DNA of 64,000 nucleotides from NCBI GenBank assembly GCA_040905445.1, contig JBBDRN010000001.1:1-64000 (forward strand). Direction: 5' to 3'. The position numbers were made by a program, and so were the translations under genes. Below, piece after piece: positions 61,497-64,000 of this stretch. This DNA comes from SKPT01 sp040905445. GTDB lineage: Bacteria > Planctomycetota > Phycisphaerae > Phycisphaerales > Phycisphaeraceae. Within the stretch, counting starts at the first letter, position 1; each line of letters begins with the position of its first letter. The notes beneath the pieces were generated by a model that saw only the letters and a list, made by a program, of their open reading frames with translations, did no database searches and was not told the DNA's origin.

Positions 61497-61805
61497 ACGT
61501 TCTGCTGCGTCATAACTCACCTCATCCAGGATCGCCGCGACGTACGCGTCCAGTGGCACGCGCTTCGGGTAGAACGGCATGGCCGCCTCGCGCCCTTCGC
61601 TGAACGCCACGATCTGCCCCGCACCCGCGCCGAGCTGGTCGAACACGACCAGCGACTCGGGCATCGGCGATGCCCGCCGCGCCGCTTTGCCCAGCCCCGT
61701 CAGCGCCTGCCCGTCGAGCGCCTCGACGATCAGCAGCCGCCCCGGCGCAAGCGACTCGAGCTTGCGCGTCATCGTCACCGTGCCCAGCACGCGCCCGATG
61801 CGCAT
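61494..61805 (-). CDS. BMC-P shell pentamer (EutN/CcmL family)
   Basis: The 103-residue protein begins MRIGRVLGTVTMTRKLESL and has GRLLIVEALDG, then LVVFDQLGAGAGQIVAFSEG. This is the usual EutN/CcmL arrangement, where pentamers cap the icosahedral vertices of the shell. Its ATG lies one base beyond the stop of the RpiB-like gene, so the two are probably coupled. It is one of two pentamer genes visible here; PV-type loci usually carry several. Confidence 0.92.
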   Translation of the reverse strand: MRIGRVLGTVTMTRKLESLAPGRLLIVEALDGQALTGLGKAARRASPMPESLVVFDQLGAGAGQIVAFSEGREAAMPFYPKRVPLDAYVAAILDEVSYDAAER

Positions 61806-61806
61806 C

Positions 61807-62745
61807 TCAGCGCCCCTCCCGCAGCATCCGCAGATGCTGCTGCACGACACCCGGCCCCTGCGCGGGCGACGCCAGCACCGCTTCCATCATCTGCTCCATC
61901 ACGCCGAGGCCCGCGTACGCATACTCGAGCACCAGCACGTTGGGCCCGATCTGCTGGACCGCCTCGCGCACCGTATCGAGGCAATGCCCCCACACCGCCC
62001 GCACGCCGGCGCATTGGTTCGCGTAGCACACCGCCTGCGGCGCGCTGCGGACGAAGACGACGCCGCCCTTGACGCGGCCTGCGGTCAGCTCGCGCTGCAA
62101 CTGCTGAAGAAACTCGACAAGTCCGGAGTCGCTGCGTCCGGCGGCCGAGGCACGCAGCCGCCCGCCCAGCCGCGTCGTCAGCTGCTGCACGTTGGGGCAA
62201 TACCCGTCAGCCCACCAGAGCCAGGCCGCGTCGTTGCTCGCAGCCGACGGCGCGCCTGCGGGCGTCGCATCTTTCGCACGCGCCCGCTCGGCGCGGACGA
62301 TGCGCTCCGCGTGCTGCCGCGCGAGATCGTGCGCCAGTGGTGTGAGCTTCGCATCCGCGGCCAGGTGCGCGACGCCGTCCGCAGACGCATCCAGCGCCGT
62401 CTGAAGCTGCTGGGCGGTGACGATGCCGTCGAGCGTTGCCGATTGCTGATTTTTGATTTCTGATGGCTTCGCCGCGCCGGGGGTCGCTTCCTCCGCCGCG
62501 CTGCCGATCGCCTCGCGCCGCCGGGCGCCGATCGGGATGCCCATCAGCTCGGTGAACTTCGAGTAATCGCCCGTGCACACGCCGGCTGGCGCGCGGATCG
62601 GCGTGGGCGTCTCGATGCCCGGCTTCGCACCGCTGCTCGACGCCTCGCTCGGCGCCGGCGCGTGCGTGGCGGGCGCCTTACCCTGCATGGCGGCGAGCAC
62701 CTGGTCGGCGATGCGCTTGACGAGTTGTTCGTCCGGTTGACTCAT
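61807..62745 (-). CDS. BMC-associated RpiB-like protein with N-terminal targeting helix
   Basis: The 312-residue protein starts with an amphipathic helix, DEQLVKRIADQVLAAMQG, similar to the aldolase's C-terminal helix. A long Pro/Ala/Ser linker follows. The C-terminal part aligns by eye with the second half of ribose-5-phosphate isomerase B. ANQCAGVRAVWGHCLDTV matches the ANKVPGIRAA region, and GPNVLVLEYAYAG the NDANVLVLG region. The catalytic GTGxG loop reads RSAPQAV, so RpiB activity is unlikely. It lies between two shell-pentamer genes. A core-organising or modified isomerase role is inferred. Confidence 0.7.
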   Translation of the reverse strand: MSQPDEQLVKRIADQVLAAMQGKAPATHAPAPSEASSSGAKPGIETPTPIRAPAGVCTGDYSKFTELMGIPIGARRREAIGSAAEEATPGAAKPSEIKNQQSATLDGIVTAQQLQTALDASADGVAHLAADAKLTPLAHDLARQHAERIVRAERARAKDATPAGAPSAASNDAAWLWWADGYCPNVQQLTTRLGGRLRASAAGRSDSGLVEFLQQLQRELTAGRVKGGVVFVRSAPQAVCYANQCAGVRAVWGHCLDTVREAVQQIGPNVLVLEYAYAGLGVMEQMMEAVLASPAQGPGVVQQHLRMLREGR

Positions 62746-62774
62746 GCGTTCAGTTCGTCTTCATGCGTGCCGCA

Positions 62775-63032
62775 TCACTCGTCCACGATGCCGACCGTCC
62801 ACCACCGCGCCGGGCTGGTGTTGCTGCCCAACAGCTCGCGCAGCCCCGCGCCGTCGCTCGTGAGGATCACGCGATCCCCGCGCCCCGCGCCAAGATTGTC
62901 CACCGCCAGCACCGGGTCGCCCGCGGCCTGCCCGTCGCCGCCCAGCGGCTGACAGATGAGCAGCTTGCGCCCGGCCAGCGATTCGTGCTTGACCGTGCTC
63001 GTGGCCCTGCCATGTACCCGCGCGTGCTGCAT
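62775..63032 (-). CDS. BMC-P shell pentamer (EutN/CcmL family)
   Basis: The 85-residue protein has VHGRATSTVKHESLAGRKLL, then GQAAGDPVLAVDNLGAGRGD and ILTSDGAGLRELLG, and ends TVGIVDE. These are hallmark BMC-P strands. It is the second pentamer gene, 30 bases ahead of the RpiB-like gene. No hexameric BMC-H shell gene is seen in the window; those should lie beyond the right edge. Confidence 0.92.
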   Translation of the reverse strand: MQHARVHGRATSTVKHESLAGRKLLICQPLGGDGQAAGDPVLAVDNLGAGRGDRVILTSDGAGLRELLGSNTSPARWWTVGIVDE

Positions 63033-63039
63033 GTGATCC

Positions 63040-63420
63040 TCAAGTCGACTTGGTCGACTCGAGCCTTTCGTTGAAGCGGATGCGGTTGCCGAACGGGTCG
63101 GTCACCGTCATGCATAGGGCGTCATAAAACGCCTCTTCGATGCCCGGCCGCAGGTAGCCGTAACCCTTGGCCATGATCTCCTCGTGAAACTTGCGCAGTC
63201 CCGTCATCCAGACGAACACCGTCGAGCCGGGGCAGGCGTCACCGTGATGCTCGCTGAGGTGCAGCGTCAGCCCGCCGCGCGTCACCTGGGCGTACAGCGG
63301 CAGGCCAGGCTCGAACCGATGCTCCCATTCGACCTCGAAGCCCAGGAAATCTCGGTAAAACGCCATCGCCTTGTCGACGTCGAATATCCGCATGATCGGG
63401 ATGGTCTGCTTCACCTGCAT
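63040..63420 (-). CDS. Glyoxalase/bleomycin-resistance-fold protein in BMC operon
   Basis: The 126-residue protein has a VOC fold: IPIMRIFDVDKAMAFYRDFL, then EVEWEHRFEPGLPLY and LHLSEHHGDACPG, ending MTVTDPFGNRIRFNE. Metal ligands could be His and Glu on paired strands. It resembles bleomycin-resistance-like VOC proteins more than glyoxalase I. It sits between the aldehyde dehydrogenase and a BMC-P gene, 12 and 7 bases away, so it is clearly part of the operon. It might act on a reactive aldehyde or methylglyoxal, which is inference. Confidence 0.85.
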   Translation of the reverse strand: MQVKQTIPIMRIFDVDKAMAFYRDFLGFEVEWEHRFEPGLPLYAQVTRGGLTLHLSEHHGDACPGSTVFVWMTGLRKFHEEIMAKGYGYLRPGIEEAFYDALCMTVTDPFGNRIRFNERLESTKST

Positions 63421-63432
63421 GGCGATCTCCGG

Positions 63433-64000
63433 TCAGACAATCCGCAGTGCACCGCTGACGGTGCCCCGGCGGAAGCGCGTGAACGTCATCGGGCTCGTGA
63501 TCCCCTCGCCCGTGGGCGTGGCGATCGAGTAGCTCGGGTACCCCTCGCCGCCGATGCCGAGCCCCGCGGTGCAAGGTCCGTTGGCGACAAAAATCGTCGT
63601 ATTCACAGCCCGGCCCATTCTCGTGATTCGCTCGAGGTTGTTGGAATGGATGATTGCGGTGTGCCCGAAGCCATGCTCATGCTTGATCGCGAGCTTGAGC
63701 CCCTCGTCGAAATCGCGCACGCGCACGAACGGCACGAACGGCATCATCTGCTCCTCGGGCACGAACGGGTTCGCCTCATCCGTCTCGCCGTAGAGCAGAT
63801 CCACAGGCCCCGGCACGCGCATGCCCGCGGCCTGCCCGAGCACCTGCGGCGACTGGCCGACCAGGTCCTTGCTCACCGCGTAGTGGTCGTCCTTCCAGTC
63901 GAACGCCTTGTCCGTCAGCCGCGCGACCGCATCGCGGCCAAGCACCATCGCCCCGGCGCGCTGCATCGCCTGCATCATCGCATCAAAAACGCTCTCGACG
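63433..64000 (-). CDS. CoA-type aldehyde dehydrogenase, C-terminal part (cut by window)
   Basis: The frame runs off the right edge; about 188 residues are visible. Features such as NPFVPEEQMMPFVPFVRV, IKHEHGFGHTAIIHSNN, INTT-like VNTTIFVANGPCTAGLG and YSIATPTGEGITSPMTF match PduP/EutE-type CoA-acylating aldehyde dehydrogenases. The catalytic cysteine and cofactor site lie outside the window. In PV-type compartments this enzyme turns lactaldehyde into lactyl-CoA. It is the most upstream visible gene of the BMC operon. Confidence 0.88.
   Translation of the reverse strand, partial: VESVFDAMMQAMQRAGAMVLGRDAVARLTDKAFDWKDDHYAVSKDLVGQSPQVLGQAAGMRVPGPVDLLYGETDEANPFVPEEQMMPFVPFVRVRDFDEGLKLAIKHEHGFGHTAIIHSNNLERITRMGRAVNTTIFVANGPCTAGLGIGGEGYPSYSIATPTGEGITSPMTFTRFRRGTVSGALRIV

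Noticed and set aside
61451..61513. Upstream ATG 61513 for the aldolase, behind a good ribosome site
   Set aside because: It would overlap the BMC-P gene and translate an intergenic repeat; family N termini match the ATG at 61450.

Overview
The window is high-GC bacterial chromosome and reads as a member of the Planctomycetota, most likely class Phycisphaerae. The grounds are a PEP-CTERM-sorted giant protein, a planctomycete-type RHS remnant, a DUF4914 P-loop protein, a formylglycine-type sulfatase beside a secreted beta-helix protein, and above all a Planctomycetes-Verrucomicrobia (PV) type bacterial microcompartment (BMC) operon at the right edge. No rRNA, tRNA, CRISPR array, transposase or phage module was seen.

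Left part (0-15 kb). A 1494-residue secreted PEP-CTERM protein is flanked by broken genes: an RHS repeat, an iron-containing alcohol dehydrogenase and a collagen-binding domain. Next comes a PDZ protein. A three-gene cluster follows behind a near-consensus sigma-70 promoter: a TPR plus beta-barrel outer-membrane protein, a secreted Met-rich coiled-coil protein and a secreted TPR protein. A 1.25-kb degenerate tract follows, holding at least two broken small genes. Then come a YmdB-like phosphodiesterase with a Gly-rich insertion and a DegT-type aminotransferase.

Middle (15-52 kb). A four-gene reverse-strand operon (PHP hydrolase, SAF-type oxidoreductase, SDR epimerase, DHDPS-like lyase) looks like an uncharacterised carbohydrate or sugar-acid pathway. 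It is followed by the c-di-AMP pair cdaA-cdaR and a divergent sulfatase/beta-helix pair. Further genes are a LOG protein, a protein-kinase-like protein, an orphan MlaE permease and a Cu/Zn superoxide dismutase. murE-murF lead into a coupled cupin/TIM-barrel/Gfo-Idh-MocA operon. After that come pheA, a GH57 glycosidase, a ferredoxin-NADP reductase, a metal-site-lacking M16 homologue, a pseudopilin-like protein, an HDOD-GGDEF protein, queD, an ECF sigma/anti-sigma pair, frr and pyrH.

Right part (52-64 kb). This holds DUF4914, a HEAT/TPR protein, a PfkB sugar kinase, a PilZ protein and a LysM lipoprotein. It ends with the reverse-strand BMC operon: CoA-type aldehyde dehydrogenase (cut by the window end), glyoxalase-fold protein, BMC-P pentamer, RpiB-like protein, BMC-P pentamer, class II aldolase, lactate/malate-type dehydrogenase and a DeoR regulator. 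The expected route is fuculose/rhamnulose-1-phosphate to dihydroxyacetone phosphate plus lactaldehyde. The aldehyde would be processed inside the shell by the aldehyde dehydrogenase and the NAD-linked dehydrogenase. Aldolase and RpiB-like protein share a similar short helix that probably targets them to the shell.

Short intergenic repeats of several families recur throughout, many as hairpins between convergent or consecutive genes.
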